Origin: Burkholderiales bacterium | GTDB taxonomy: Bacteria; Pseudomonadota; Gammaproteobacteria; Burkholderiales; Burkholderiaceae | Length of the DNA stretch: 38,751 nt | Reading direction: 5' to 3' | Assembly: GCA_947371645.1 (NCBI GenBank) | Contig: CANBQJ010000008.1 | Span: 1 to 38,751, forward strand | Shown: positions 25,961 to 35,029 of the stretch, piece after piece | Position numbering within the stretch: position 1 is the stretch's first letter | Layout: each line of letters opens with the position of its first letter | The notes under the pieces: model-generated | What the model saw: only the letters and a program-made list of their open reading frames with translations | What the model was told of the DNA's origin: nothing | Database searches by the model: none | Position numbers and translations under genes: made by a program

Positions 25961-25969
25961 GGCGTCAAC

Positions 25970-27166
25970 TCAGGCCCGGGGTGCATGGCGGCTTGCATGC
26001 ACCTGGTGAAGGAAGGCCGCCAGGCGGTTGCCGTAGTCATCCCATGACTGGCCGGAAGCCATGGCGTGCCGGGCCTGGTCGCCCATGTTGCGGGCCAATT
26101 CAGGCGAGCGGTAGAGCCGCAGCAGGCGATCCTGCAAGGCCGTCACGTCGCGTGCCGGCACCACAAAGCCGTTGACCCCGTCAGTGACCAGGTCGGCCGC
26201 GCCGGCATGGCTGGACACCACCACAGGCAAGCCACAGGACATGGCCTGGCTGACCACCATGCCAAAGCCGTCAGCGACAGAAGGCAAGACGAGAACGCTG
26301 CCCTGGCTGAACAGTGCGGCCAAGTCATCGCCAGGGACTGGCCCCTTGAACTGGATGGCGCCGTCCTGATGCTCGCGCAGGAAGCGCCCAAAGTTGGGGT
26401 CTCTCTCCGCCACGTCCAGGGACCCGATCACCCACATTTCGGCCTTGGGCAACTTCAGGTCGCGAAAGGCCTGTATCAGGTAGTGGATGCCTTTGCGCGG
26501 GTTGACCTGGCCACAGAAGATCACGCGGAACACGCCGTCGCGCTTGGTCGCAGGCTGGAACCTCGTCAAGGACACGCCGCAGGGGTTGACGAAGATCTTG
26601 GCTTCGTCCACACCATGGCTGACCATCGAGCGTTTGGCACACTGGCTGAGCACCATCACGTGGTCGGCCGCTTGAAACTCGCGGTCTTCCTTGTCGATGA
26701 GCCAATGCTGCGCCGAATTGCCCACCACCTGAAAGCCAAAGGCCTCGCGCTCTATCTCGACTTGCTCCAGCTCGAACTTCTCGTGCAGGCTGCCATGGTC
26801 GACGATGGCCGGCACGCCCAGGGCGCGCGCGGCCTGCACGGCTTCCAGACAAAACGAAGACAGGCCGATGAACAGGTCCATGTCGGGCGGCAGGCGCCCG
26901 GCCAGCGCGCGTGAAAAGCTGTTGTGGGTGAGTTGGGGCAAGGCCTGCCTGGCCTGCTCAGGAAGGGCCCCAGACAAATACTGGCCAATCTGGCCCAGCG
27001 CGAAGCTGGGCCACAGCGCCTCGTAGCCCTGAACATCCAGGCCCTTCTTGCGCGCGAAGTAAGCCGGCGGGCCGGAAAAGAAGCGATGCAGCAAGCCCAG
27101 GCGGGCCAGTTGCCGGGCCTGGTCGAACATGTGGAAGGTGCTGAAACTGGACGACACGACCTTCAA
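25970..27166 (-). CDS. Glycosyltransferase, GT4 family, TTG start
   Basis: The 398-residue protein is a GT-B glycosyltransferase. Its N-terminal half starts KVVSSSFSTFHMFDQARQLARLG. The C-terminal half has VIFCGQVNPRKGIHYLIQAF, MWVIGSLDVAERDPNF and the motif VLPSVADGFGMVVSQAMSCGLPVVVSSHAGA near residues 295-325. The start is a TTG at 27166 with a perfect AGGAGG at 27180-27175, eight bases upstream. The TTG overlaps the stop of the flippase gene (TTGA). A longer frame runs back to 27274 inside the flippase gene but lacks such support. It belongs to the leftward operon; donor and acceptor are unknown. Confidence 0.9.
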   Translation of the reverse strand: MKVVSSSFSTFHMFDQARQLARLGLLHRFFSGPPAYFARKKGLDVQGYEALWPSFALGQIGQYLSGALPEQARQALPQLTHNSFSRALAGRLPPDMDLFIGLSSFCLEAVQAARALGVPAIVDHGSLHEKFELEQVEIEREAFGFQVVGNSAQHWLIDKEDREFQAADHVMVLSQCAKRSMVSHGVDEAKIFVNPCGVSLTRFQPATKRDGVFRVIFCGQVNPRKGIHYLIQAFRDLKLPKAEMWVIGSLDVAERDPNFGRFLREHQDGAIQFKGPVPGDDLAALFSQGSVLVLPSVADGFGMVVSQAMSCGLPVVVSSHAGAADLVTDGVNGFVVPARDVTALQDRLLRLYRSPELARNMGDQARHAMASGQSWDDYGNRLAAFLHQVHASRHAPRA

Positions 27167-28686
27167 GACGCTGCCCTCCTGAAACGTGCATCCAGGCTCA
27201 GGAAGGGCCGCATGCCCGCCCACCACCACCAGGCCAGCAGGGGCAGGCACACGGCGGCCGTCCAGGGCTGCCACGCCATGGGCAGGATCAGCAACAAAGG
27301 TGAGGCGTTGCTCAGGAAGTGCGTCAGGCTGAACCTCGGGTCATACCGGTAAACCAGCCAGGGCACCGCCAGCATGGGGAACACCTCGGCGGCGATCATC
27401 GCCATCAGCATGCCGCGCATGCCGCCGTGCAGTGCCCCCACATAGGCCGCGCAGATGGAGACCACCGACCCCAGCAAGGTGACCACCGACATGCCCTTGT
27501 GGCGATTGGTCGCCATCAGCAGGTGGCCGTAGATGCCCCAGACCACCTGCGCTGACAGCAACAGCATGAACAGCGTCATCAAGGAGGGCTGGTACAGGCC
27601 CACCTTGCCCAGCCACATCTGATAGACCTCGCGGCCAAAGTTCAGCAGGATCATGCTGATGACCACGGTGGCCGAAACGTTCGTCCTCAAGACGGCATTG
27701 AAGAGGGCAGCCAGCTGATCGCGCTGCCCTTCGGTGTCCAGGCGCATGAGGTCTGGCCACGCGGCGTGCGACACCATGGCCAACACGGCCTTGATGACGT
27801 TCGACAAGGTCCGCATGGTGGAGAAAACCACCACCTGAACCGAGCCCAGCAGGTAACCGGCCACCATCACCGTGCCTTGAACCGACAAGGCCAGGGAGAT
27901 GTGGATCAAGAAGAACTGCGCGCTGGGCAGCAGCAGTTGCCGCGCCACGTGCCGGCTGGCAAACTGCACCGACAGGATGCCCAGACGGGGGTAAGTCCGG
28001 TTCAGGTCGAAAGCGGCGTACACGGCCACCAAGGGCACGGGCAGCATCTGCAGGCAGGCGATGGTCAGCACGCTGGTGCCTTGCAACAGGGCGACGGCCA
28101 CCATCGCCATTTGCAGCAGTTGCAGGTAGTTGGCCATCATGGCCCCGCGTGCATAGGCCCCCACCGCACGGTAAATGCCCAGCACCAGCCCTTGCGGGAT
28201 GGTGAAGAACACCTGCAGTGCCAGCACGGCCGACACCACACGCGACACCTCACCCGGCATGTGCTGCAGCTTGAGGTTCGCCAGTTCGGGCCATGTGGCG
28301 GTCACGGCCACGAAGATGCCCACCACCACTGCAGGCCAGGCCGTGAAGAGCAGCAAGGCCGTCTGCACGGTTTCGCGGAAGGAGCGCTCATCGTCGGCGG
28401 CGAAGAACTGCGTCAGGCGGTTGACCACATAGAAGCTGCCCCCGACTTCCGAGAGCGCCAGGTTGGCGACCACCGCAGAAATCAGCAGCCAGTCACCATA
28501 AAGCTCAACGCCCCAGGCCTTGAGGAACAGCGGTGGCAGCACCAGCCTGCTGAGCACACTCAGCACCTGGCTGACCACGCCCACGCCCACGCCCTGTAGC
28601 AGGCGGCTGACGACGGAGCCGGACCTCAGGCTGGCGCTGGATGATGGCGAATCGCTCATGTCGGTGGTGGGCGCCGGCTGGCTCAT
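27163..28686 (-). CDS. Polysaccharide repeat-unit flippase (Wzx-like)
   Basis: The 507-residue protein has about twelve to fourteen membrane helices and the general look of the MOP superfamily. The N-terminal segment VVSRLLQGVGVGVVSQVLSVLSRLVLPPLFLKAWG corresponds to the first helices of Wzx proteins. Wzx flips the lipid-linked repeat unit across the inner membrane. The ATG at 28686 overlaps the acyltransferase stop (ATGA). An open frame extends upstream to 28986 but runs antiparallel to no known domain and lies wholly inside the acyltransferase gene, so it is not used. The next gene starts within its stop codon. Confidence 0.82.
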   Translation of the reverse strand: MSQPAPTTDMSDSPSSSASLRSGSVVSRLLQGVGVGVVSQVLSVLSRLVLPPLFLKAWGVELYGDWLLISAVVANLALSEVGGSFYVVNRLTQFFAADDERSFRETVQTALLLFTAWPAVVVGIFVAVTATWPELANLKLQHMPGEVSRVVSAVLALQVFFTIPQGLVLGIYRAVGAYARGAMMANYLQLLQMAMVAVALLQGTSVLTIACLQMLPVPLVAVYAAFDLNRTYPRLGILSVQFASRHVARQLLLPSAQFFLIHISLALSVQGTVMVAGYLLGSVQVVVFSTMRTLSNVIKAVLAMVSHAAWPDLMRLDTEGQRDQLAALFNAVLRTNVSATVVISMILLNFGREVYQMWLGKVGLYQPSLMTLFMLLLSAQVVWGIYGHLLMATNRHKGMSVVTLLGSVVSICAAYVGALHGGMRGMLMAMIAAEVFPMLAVPWLVYRYDPRFSLTHFLSNASPLLLILPMAWQPWTAAVCLPLLAWWWWAGMRPFLSLDARFRRAAS

Positions 28687-29798
28687 GCGGGCACGGACGA
28701 CCAGCGTGCGACCTGCACCTTGACCCGCTGCAGCAAGCGCTGCTCCACCCGGGTGCCCAGGTCTGCAGCCAGCAGGATGAGCACGAAGCTGGCCGCAACC
28801 AACCCACTCGCATGGACTGGCGTGAGCTGGCCGCTGCCTTGCAGGCGCGTGATGCCGTATGAAAAGGCAGAGACCAGCACCGGGAACTGCACCCAGTAGA
28901 CCGCGAAAGACACCTTGCCCAGCCAGGCGGACATCGGGCGAGACAACCACGCACACGCACGCGGGGACCGGTAGACGGCGACACACAGCGCCACCGCCAG
29001 GGCCATGTCGGCCACCACTTGGATGTGACCCGTCAGCAGCTGAACCAGCACGACCAGGCCCACCACACCCAGCCAGGGCCAGAGCGCAGAAGCCCCCCGC
29101 GCTTCCGAATGCGGGACACGGACGCCCAAGCCCTGGGCACCCAGGTAAAAGCCCACGATGAACAAGCCGACGTGCCCACCCAGAGCGATGAACAAGGCCG
29201 CAGCGCCCAGGTACAGCGCCGGGCGGTCACCCACGTGCGGATAGGCGGCACAAAGCACGAACACCAGCAAGGAGCCAAAGAGCTCCAGCGACATGGTCCA
29301 CAAGAACGGGTTGTAGCTCTGTGTGCCATCCACCGAGCCAAACACCTCCATCCAGGCGAAGCGCACCATGCGAAACAGGTTGGGCTCGAACTGCAACCAG
29401 CTGCCCAACCAATCTGGCCGGTGCAGAATCTGCCCTGCCTCGTGGTTGAACGAAAGGTGGGCCTTCATCAACGCCCAGACCAGCAGGCAGGACAAGGTGA
29501 TGGGGATGGCCAGCCGGAAATAGCGCGTCAGGATGATCGGAATGAGGTCGCCAAAATCACGCCGCCGGAAATAGGGCGCCGACAAGGCCGTGCCCGACAG
29601 CACAAAAAACACGCTCACGGCCAACTGCCCGTCCATGAAGGGCCGAAACCACACCAGGCGAGCACCCGGCATGACGATGCCCAGGGACTCGTAAACCAGG
29701 TGGCAGAGCACCACCATCAAAGCGGCCCACCCCCGCATGCCATCGAGGTGACGCGCCCGCTGGCCGGCCTGGGGCGAGTGCGGCTGTGCAGGCGTCAT
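28683..29798 (-). CDS. Membrane acyltransferase, family 3 (OafA-like)
   Basis: The 371-residue protein matches the acyltransferase-3 family, inner-membrane enzymes that O-acylate surface glycans, antibiotics or lipids. The N-terminus has HLDGMRGWAALMVVLCHL, with the conserved R and the catalytic His of the RGxAAxxVxxxH region. About ten hydrophobic helices follow (for example FMDGQLAVSVFFVLSG, a conserved family segment). No periplasmic SGNH domain is attached. It starts directly after the gmd stop and overlaps the flippase start. With the hexapeptide acetyltransferase at 18717-19328, it suggests that the polysaccharide is O-acetylated at more than one position. Confidence 0.88.
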   Translation of the reverse strand: MTPAQPHSPQAGQRARHLDGMRGWAALMVVLCHLVYESLGIVMPGARLVWFRPFMDGQLAVSVFFVLSGTALSAPYFRRRDFGDLIPIILTRYFRLAIPITLSCLLVWALMKAHLSFNHEAGQILHRPDWLGSWLQFEPNLFRMVRFAWMEVFGSVDGTQSYNPFLWTMSLELFGSLLVFVLCAAYPHVGDRPALYLGAAALFIALGGHVGLFIVGFYLGAQGLGVRVPHSEARGASALWPWLGVVGLVVLVQLLTGHIQVVADMALAVALCVAVYRSPRACAWLSRPMSAWLGKVSFAVYWVQFPVLVSAFSYGITRLQGSGQLTPVHASGLVAASFVLILLAADLGTRVEQRLLQRVKVQVARWSSVPA

Positions 29799-30767
29799 TC
29801 AGGCGATCTCTGCCGGGTTCATCTCGGCGTCGACCATCATCCGAACCACATCGCGCATCTTGTACTGGGCCGCCCAGCCCAACTGGCGCTGCGCCTTGCC
29901 CGGGTCGGCACGGCTCACCACCAGGTCGGTGGGGCGCAAGAGGCCCGGGTCGCTCACCACGTGGTCACGCCAGTCCAGGTTGAAGCGGCCAAAAACCTCG
30001 CCTGTGAACGCCTCCAGTGACGACGTCTCTCCGGTGGCCACGACATAGTCGTCGGCCACGTCTTGCTGCAGCATGCGCCACATCGCCACCACGTACTCGG
30101 GGGCCCAGCCCCAGTCACGCTGGATGCTCAGGTTGCCCAGGTGCAGGGTCTCGGGGCTGCCCTTGGCGATGCGGCAGGCGGCAGAGACGATCTTGCGGGT
30201 CACGAAGCGCTCGGGCCGCAGCGGCGACTCGTGGTTGAACAGGATGCCGGACGACGCGTAGATGCCGTAGGCCTCGCGGTAGTTGGCCACCTCCCAGAAG
30301 GCCGCAGCCTTGGCCACTGCATAGGGGCTGCGTGGCCGGAAGGCCGTGGTCTCGGAGGCCGGCGTGCCGTCGTTCTCGCCAAAGCACTCGGCAGAGCCGG
30401 CGTTGTACAGGCGGATGGGCTTGCCAATGAAACGGATGGCTTCCAGCAGGTTCAAGGTGCCCACACTGATGCTTTCCAGCGTTTCAACGGGCTGCTGGAA
30501 GGACAGGCCCACCGAGCTCTGCCCGGCCAGGTTGTAGATCTCTTCGGGCTGCACGTTGGCCAGGGTCTGGATGACGCTGCGGAAGTCGTTGAGCGCCATC
30601 GAATCCAGCTTCACCCGGTCGAGGATGCCCAGGCGACGCAGGCTGGCAAACGAGCTCATCTGCGCATCACGCGACACGCCGTGAACCTCGTAGCCCTGCC
30701 CCAGCAGCCACTGCGCCAGGTAGGCGCCATCCTGGCCCGAAATCCCGCAGATCAACGCTTTTTTCAT
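29799..30767 (-). CDS. gmd: GDP-mannose 4,6-dehydratase
   Basis: GMD converts GDP-D-mannose to GDP-4-keto-6-deoxy-D-mannose, the precursor of GDP-fucose, GDP-rhamnose, perosamine and related sugars. The 322-residue protein has the nucleotide-binding ALICGISGQDGAYLAQWLL, IYNLAGQSSVGLSFQQPVET, and catalytic-region NAGSAECFG. SPYAVAKAAAFW (YxxxK) and FNHESPLRPERFVTRKI follow; all are typical. An in-frame ATG at 30797 lies upstream, but the ATG at 30767 has GAAGG just before it and begins at the first beta strand. No reductase (fcl, rmd) or aminotransferase (per) that would finish the sugar is in this window. Confidence 0.92.
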   Translation of the reverse strand: MKKALICGISGQDGAYLAQWLLGQGYEVHGVSRDAQMSSFASLRRLGILDRVKLDSMALNDFRSVIQTLANVQPEEIYNLAGQSSVGLSFQQPVETLESISVGTLNLLEAIRFIGKPIRLYNAGSAECFGENDGTPASETTAFRPRSPYAVAKAAAFWEVANYREAYGIYASSGILFNHESPLRPERFVTRKIVSAACRIAKGSPETLHLGNLSIQRDWGWAPEYVVAMWRMLQQDVADDYVVATGETSSLEAFTGEVFGRFNLDWRDHVVSDPGLLRPTDLVVSRADPGKAQRQLGWAAQYKMRDVVRMMVDAEMNPAEIA

Positions 30768-30801
30768 GCCTTCGCCTTCTCGCCGCACGCTCACCATATG
30801 C

Positions 30802-31980
30802 TCACCACCAGGCGGCCCTCAGCCTGCGCCAGGCCGGGCTGGCCGGTCGGCCGCGCTGCGAACGCCACCAGCCGGCGCCCAGGGCCAGCACCACGGCGGC
30901 CACGAGCGAGATGAACGCCCCACGCAGCACCATGCCGGCACGGGAAGGCTTGGCAAAGCGCTCCGGCACGTCCGCACGGTCCACCTGCTGGATCAGGGGC
31001 CCGTCTCTGGATTCATCGACGCGGGCGACCTCATACAAGCGGATCAAGGCGTCCAGCGAGGCCTCCTGCACCTTCATGTTGCGGTAGGCCAGCAAGGCCT
31101 TCTGACCCCGCTGCGCAGAGGTGGCCAGGCCGACATCGCCTTGCTCCAGCCTTGCCAGCTGCTGCCGCAAGGCGCCCAGCTCGGCGGCCAGGCGCTGACG
31201 CTCCGGGCTTTGCTCGGTGGCGAAGCGGGACACCGCTGCCAGCTGCGTTTCTTTGGTGGCGATCTGGCTGCGCAGCTCGATGCCCGCCCGCACGCCGGCT
31301 TCGGCCAGGGTGGTGCTCACGACCATGCCACCTTCGGCCTGGGCCTGCCTGAAGACCTGCTCGGCTTGTGCCAGCGCGTCACGGGCCTTGGCCACCTGCT
31401 GCTCGTAGAACTGCTTGCGCTGCTGCGCCTCGGTGATGGCCAGCGTGGCCAGCAGCCTGCGCAACTCGTCAAAATGGCCATTGGCCAGGCTGGCCGCAAA
31501 GGCTGCATCCTGGTCGTCCACCGCCACGGTGATGAGCCCTGTCTTGCGCTCGACCGCCATGCTCACCGTCTTGGTCAACATGAAGCGGGTCTCGGCCTGG
31601 CTGCTCTTGCCGTAGTGCGCCTTGAGCTTGAAGCGCTCGATCAAGGCGTCCTGCATGCGGCGGGTCTTGAGCAGAGACAGGTAGAGCTCGTCAGGCGCCT
31701 TGCCCACGCCGGCACCGGCCATGCCGGCCAGCGCGCCCAGTTGCGCCAGTGCCCCTGCGGCAGAACTCTGTTGCTGTTGGGGCGGCATGATGATGGTGGA
31801 CGCCGTGTAGAGACGCGGCGCATGCAAGGCCTTGTACACCGACAGCCCGAGGCCCGACAGCAACACGATGAAGAAGAGCCACTTCTGGCTGCCCAGCAAG
31901 GCCAGCGCATCCAGCGCGATGTCGCTGCCGGAGCGGGTGTCGACCGAAGCTTCGGTAGAAGGCAAGGAGATGTCAGTCAT
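30802..31980 (-). CDS. Chain-length determinant / polysaccharide co-polymerase (Wzz-like)
   Basis: The 392-residue protein has two membrane helices, near residues 32-52 (LFFIVLLSGLGLSVYKALHA) and 355-378. They flank a long periplasmic region rich in heptads between about 200 and 300 (AQQRKQFYEQQVAKARDALAQAEQVF, RQRLAAELGALRQQLARLEQ). This is the polysaccharide co-polymerase architecture that controls chain length with Wzy. No C-terminal tyrosine kinase (Walker A/B) is present, and none is found elsewhere in the window. Its stop lies 34 bases before the gmd start, and it starts 11 bases after the export gene stop. Confidence 0.88.
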   Translation of the reverse strand: MTDISLPSTEASVDTRSGSDIALDALALLGSQKWLFFIVLLSGLGLSVYKALHAPRLYTASTIIMPPQQQQSSAAGALAQLGALAGMAGAGVGKAPDELYLSLLKTRRMQDALIERFKLKAHYGKSSQAETRFMLTKTVSMAVERKTGLITVAVDDQDAAFAASLANGHFDELRRLLATLAITEAQQRKQFYEQQVAKARDALAQAEQVFRQAQAEGGMVVSTTLAEAGVRAGIELRSQIATKETQLAAVSRFATEQSPERQRLAAELGALRQQLARLEQGDVGLATSAQRGQKALLAYRNMKVQEASLDALIRLYEVARVDESRDGPLIQQVDRADVPERFAKPSRAGMVLRGAFISLVAAVVLALGAGWWRSQRGRPASPAWRRLRAAWW

Positions 31981-31991
31981 GCCACACCCGA

Positions 31992-34319
31992 TCAGTTGCC
32001 ACGCAGGGTCTTGATGGCCGCGGCCCCCAGACTGAACTGGTAGATGATCTGGGTGATGTCCTTGGCGTTGCGGGTGAACACGCTCCAGGCGCTTTCGTGG
32101 TCGGCCTTTTCGGGCAGGACGATGACGTCGCCCGGCCAGACTTCCTGGCTCAGCACCGACTTGTACCAGTGCCCGTTGTTGGACAGCACGCTGCCATCAG
32201 CCCGCAGCACGAAGAGCTCGTCCACGTCGGCGCCGCTGGTCAGACCCGAGCGGTCAAGGTAGGCCTGCACCGTGGCACCAGGGCTCCAGATCAAAGACGA
32301 CTCCGTGTTGACCGACCCCAGCACGTAGACGAAGTCCGGCCGCGACGGGATGACCAGCCTGTCCTGGCTTTCCAGCTTCAGGTTGGGCAGCGCGTCGACG
32401 CGGGCCTTGTCGCTGTTGAGGCCCAGCATGATGCGGCCGGTGGGCTTGAGGTTGCGCAGGCGATCCACCGCCTGCTTCTGTGCCTGAGCCTCAGCCTGGA
32501 TGCGCGCCACGGAGGTGCCGCTGTCGGTGCTCGACACGCTGGCGGCGGCCGAACTCAAGCGCGAGTCGGACTGCGACTCCAGGCGGCGCACCAACTGGTC
32601 CAGGTTCTCCAGCTGGGCACGTTTGACCTCTTCACGGTAAAACGAAGCGCCGAACAGGTAGGCGTCGTCAGACAAGCCGCCGGCCTGCTGCAGCAACTGA
32701 GGCAAGCCGTCACCCGGGCGCATCTGGTAGATGCCGGGGCGGCGCACTTCGCCCTCCACACGCACATAGACAGGCCGCTTGGACTGCGGCACCTGCACGT
32801 CGTTCACCGAAAACACCGTCACCACATCACCAGGCTGCAGCAACAGGTTCTCGGGGCTGCTGGCGTCGTCCAGTGCGGCCCCCAGGTTGAAGGGCACCAG
32901 CCTCACCGTCACGTCGGCGCGGTTGACACGCTCGACCACCGCGTATTCGAGGTTCACCTCGTCCACCAGGTTGCCTATGCGTTCGGCCAGGGTGACCACA
33001 TCGTCCTTGTCCTTGCGCAGCACGCTGTTCTGGCGCGCCACGGAATCACGGGACATCAACAAGGCCTTGTTGGGGATCAGGTCGCGCACACGCATGCCCT
33101 CGTGCCAGGGCACACGGGCCGGCTGGGTCACGTTGCCGCGCAGCGTGATGGCGTTACCAAATTCGACCGACAGGGCCTGGACAGTCAGCAAGTCGCCGCT
33201 GCGCACAGGTGTGTTCAAGCCTGCCGCATCCAGCGCAAAGGACTCGACGCTGCGCGACGGTTTGCGCGCGGGGTCGACACGCTCCAGGTAGGCCTGCTTG
33301 GGATCGGCCACCACGGGCAGACCGCCCACCAGGGCCAGGATCTGACCGATGGTCTCCTGCTCGCTGGCCAGCTCGTACACGGCGGGAACGGCCACCTTGC
33401 CCACCAGGCCCACAAAGCCCTTGGCCGCTGGGATCACGATGGTGTCGCCATCCTGCAGTCGCACATCGGCGTGCTTGTCGCCCTTGACGATGAAGTCATA
33501 GAGGTCGAGCTCTGTGACGACCTGGCTGCCGCGTTTGACCTGGATGTGACGCATGCTGCCCAGGTTGTTGGGGCCGCCGGTGGCGAACAGGGCGGACACC
33601 AGCGTGGCCGCACCCGAGAGCGCGTAGGCGCCAGGCTGGCGCGCCTGGCCCACGAGGTATACCGTGATGCTGCGCATCTGCCCCTGGGTGACAGACAGCT
33701 GCACGTCCTTGTAGTAGCGCGAGATGGCCGCGCGGATGGTGGGTTCCAGTTGCGATGACTGCAGACCGGCCAACGGCACACTGCCCACACGGGGGATGAA
33801 GATCAGGCCATTGCGGTCCACGACCGTGCGGACGTCGATGTCCACCGAGCCCCAGCCGCGGATCTGCACCTCGTCGCCCGGGCCGACACGGTAGTCGCTG
33901 GCCACAGGCATGGACGGGCTGGCGCCAAACGCCCCGGTCTGGGTGAAGAAATCGGCGCCGAACAGGGGCAGGGCCTCGCCCGATGCGTCTTGCGCAAACT
34001 TCTGGAAATCGTTCGGGGGCAAGGGCGCCAGCCGAAGCGGCGCCACATCTTGTGCGGGGTTGGGTTTGGCAGGCGATGCCGCATCCACCTTGCGAATCGC
34101 CGCCACCCCGGAGCGCACGGATTCGGCCGTGGACCTGGCGGTGCCGGTCGCTGGCACGCCATTGCCCGTGGGGGGCTGGTTGACTGTCGCGCCGCCGGCG
34201 TTGAGTTGAGGGTCATCAGAGGCCTGTTGAGCCTGGGCCGCCAGAGCGCCGCACACCTGCACCGCGAGCACCACAAGGGCCCGCTTCAAGCCGCGTTTGA
34301 CCAATTGCCTTTGCCGCAT
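31992..34319 (-). CDS. Polysaccharide export outer-membrane protein (Wza-like, SLBB repeats)
   Basis: The 775-residue protein has an N-terminal signal-type sequence (basic start, then ALVVLAVQVCGALAAQAQQ). A polar low-complexity stretch follows, then the export domain beginning VASDYRVGPGDEVQIRGWGSVD. Several SLBB segments are present (SITVYLVGQARQPGAYALSGAATLVSALFATGG, and KRPVYVRVEGEVRRPGIYQMRPGDGLPQLLQQAGG). Such proteins form the outer-membrane channel for exopolysaccharide. It is longer than E. coli Wza (about 380 residues) because of additional SLBB repeats, as in many Burkholderiales. No clear lipobox was seen. The ATG at 34319 is preferred over the open frame up to 34433 because it begins the signal sequence. 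It is the first gene of the leftward operon. Confidence 0.92.
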   Translation of the reverse strand: MRQRQLVKRGLKRALVVLAVQVCGALAAQAQQASDDPQLNAGGATVNQPPTGNGVPATGTARSTAESVRSGVAAIRKVDAASPAKPNPAQDVAPLRLAPLPPNDFQKFAQDASGEALPLFGADFFTQTGAFGASPSMPVASDYRVGPGDEVQIRGWGSVDIDVRTVVDRNGLIFIPRVGSVPLAGLQSSQLEPTIRAAISRYYKDVQLSVTQGQMRSITVYLVGQARQPGAYALSGAATLVSALFATGGPNNLGSMRHIQVKRGSQVVTELDLYDFIVKGDKHADVRLQDGDTIVIPAAKGFVGLVGKVAVPAVYELASEQETIGQILALVGGLPVVADPKQAYLERVDPARKPSRSVESFALDAAGLNTPVRSGDLLTVQALSVEFGNAITLRGNVTQPARVPWHEGMRVRDLIPNKALLMSRDSVARQNSVLRKDKDDVVTLAERIGNLVDEVNLEYAVVERVNRADVTVRLVPFNLGAALDDASSPENLLLQPGDVVTVFSVNDVQVPQSKRPVYVRVEGEVRRPGIYQMRPGDGLPQLLQQAGGLSDDAYLFGASFYREEVKRAQLENLDQLVRRLESQSDSRLSSAAASVSSTDSGTSVARIQAEAQAQKQAVDRLRNLKPTGRIMLGLNSDKARVDALPNLKLESQDRLVIPSRPDFVYVLGSVNTESSLIWSPGATVQAYLDRSGLTSGADVDELFVLRADGSVLSNNGHWYKSVLSQEVWPGDVIVLPEKADHESAWSVFTRNAKDITQIIYQFSLGAAAIKTLRGN

Positions 34320-34354
34320 GAAACCCCGTCTTCCCAGCTGAAAAAGTCCGGGCC

Positions 34355-34360
34355 ATTGTA
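34355..34360 (-). promoter_or_regulatory. Candidate -10 element for the leftward polysaccharide operon
   Basis: Read on the minus strand the sequence is TACAAT, five of six consensus positions, about 36 bases before the export gene ATG. No good -35 box is seen 16-18 bases upstream, so the promoter may be weak or activator dependent. Sequence match only. Confidence 0.35.
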
Positions 34361-34431
34361 GGTGGGGGATGCCCGGCCAGACGGGTGGTGCCGGCAGATC
34401 CGCAACATCACAACGGGCGACCCTCAGAGCC

Positions 34432-34446
34432 ATAGTCAGTGACTAT
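34432..34446. promoter_or_regulatory. 15-base palindrome with ATAG-N7-CTAT pattern, possible OxyR-like site
   Basis: The sequence ATAGTCAGTGACTAT is a perfect palindrome of two 7-base arms around a central G. It lies in the gap between the divergent export gene and rubrerythrin, 98 bases before the rubrerythrin ATG. ATAG-N7-CTAT is the half-site pattern of the peroxide sensor OxyR and a general LysR-type layout. The second half-site, seven bases away on either side, is not well conserved. Control of rubrerythrin is the natural guess, but the site could equally affect the polysaccharide operon. Confidence 0.45.
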
Positions 34447-34543
34447 TTAATGAGTAAGCTCAATCAACTTCACGCATGAACCAAAGGTCCCTACAGTCAC
34501 ACCATCGCCTCACGGCCACCCCAGCCCCAGAAAGGAAGCCCCC

Positions 34544-35029
34544 ATGTCCTCCCCCTTCCACAACCCGGCCTCGGTCACCATCCAGAACCTCGAATCCGCC
34601 TTCGCCGGCGAATCCATGGCCCACATCAAGTACCGCTACTTCGCCAAGCTGTGCCGCGAGATGGGCGACGAAGAGACCGCCAAACACTTTGAACACACGG
34701 CCGACCAGGAAGTGCTGCACGCCTTCGGCCACCTCGACCTGCTCTTCCCCAAGACCAACATGAGCCCGGCCAAGGCCCTGCAGTTCGCCATCGAAGGCGA
34801 AACCTACGAGTACACGACCATGTACCCGGGCTTCCGCAACGCCGCCGTGGCCGAGGGCAACGACGCCGCCGTGAAAGAAATCGACGAGCAGATCGCCGAA
34901 TCCAAAGAACACGCGGCCGCTTTCAAGGCCGTGCTGGACAAGGCCGCCAAGCGCTTTGCGGCCCTGGCCAAGGTCGAAGAGCGCCACGCCAACGCCTACC
35001 AGGCCGTGCTGGACAAGATCTCGGCCTGA
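34544..35029 (+). CDS. Rubrerythrin-family diiron protein (no rubredoxin domain)
   Basis: Rubrerythrins are non-haem diiron peroxidases that reduce hydrogen peroxide with electrons from rubredoxin. The 161-residue protein is a four-helix ferritin-like bundle. It has ESAFAGESMAHIKYRYFAK in the first helix and FEHTADQEVLHAFGHLD in the second. EGETYEYTTMYPGF and EIDEQIAESKEHAAAFKAVL provide ligands in the third and fourth. The usual C-terminal rubredoxin domain is absent; a separate rubredoxin gene follows 100 bases later and may take its place. The ATG has AAGGAA at 34532-34537. A weak hairpin (CGTCA...TGACG at 35032-35047, then TTT) follows the stop. Confidence 0.92.
   Translation: MSSPFHNPASVTIQNLESAFAGESMAHIKYRYFAKLCREMGDEETAKHFEHTADQEVLHAFGHLDLLFPKTNMSPAKALQFAIEGETYEYTTMYPGFRNAAVAEGNDAAVKEIDEQIAESKEHAAAFKAVLDKAAKRFAALAKVEERHANAYQAVLDKISA

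Noticed and set aside
32097..33758. A 553-codon open frame on the + strand opposite the polysaccharide export gene
   Set aside because: It is rich in His, Gln, Arg and Gly with no domain, and is a shadow of the well-supported SLBB protein on the minus strand.
4673..34319. Exosortase/PEP-CTERM polysaccharide locus, suggested by HprK-like, PqqD-like and AsnB-like genes near glycosyltransferases
   Set aside because: No exosortase, PEP-CTERM protein or PrsK/PrsR-type regulator is seen, and a lasso-like precursor, B2 protease and exporter are present.
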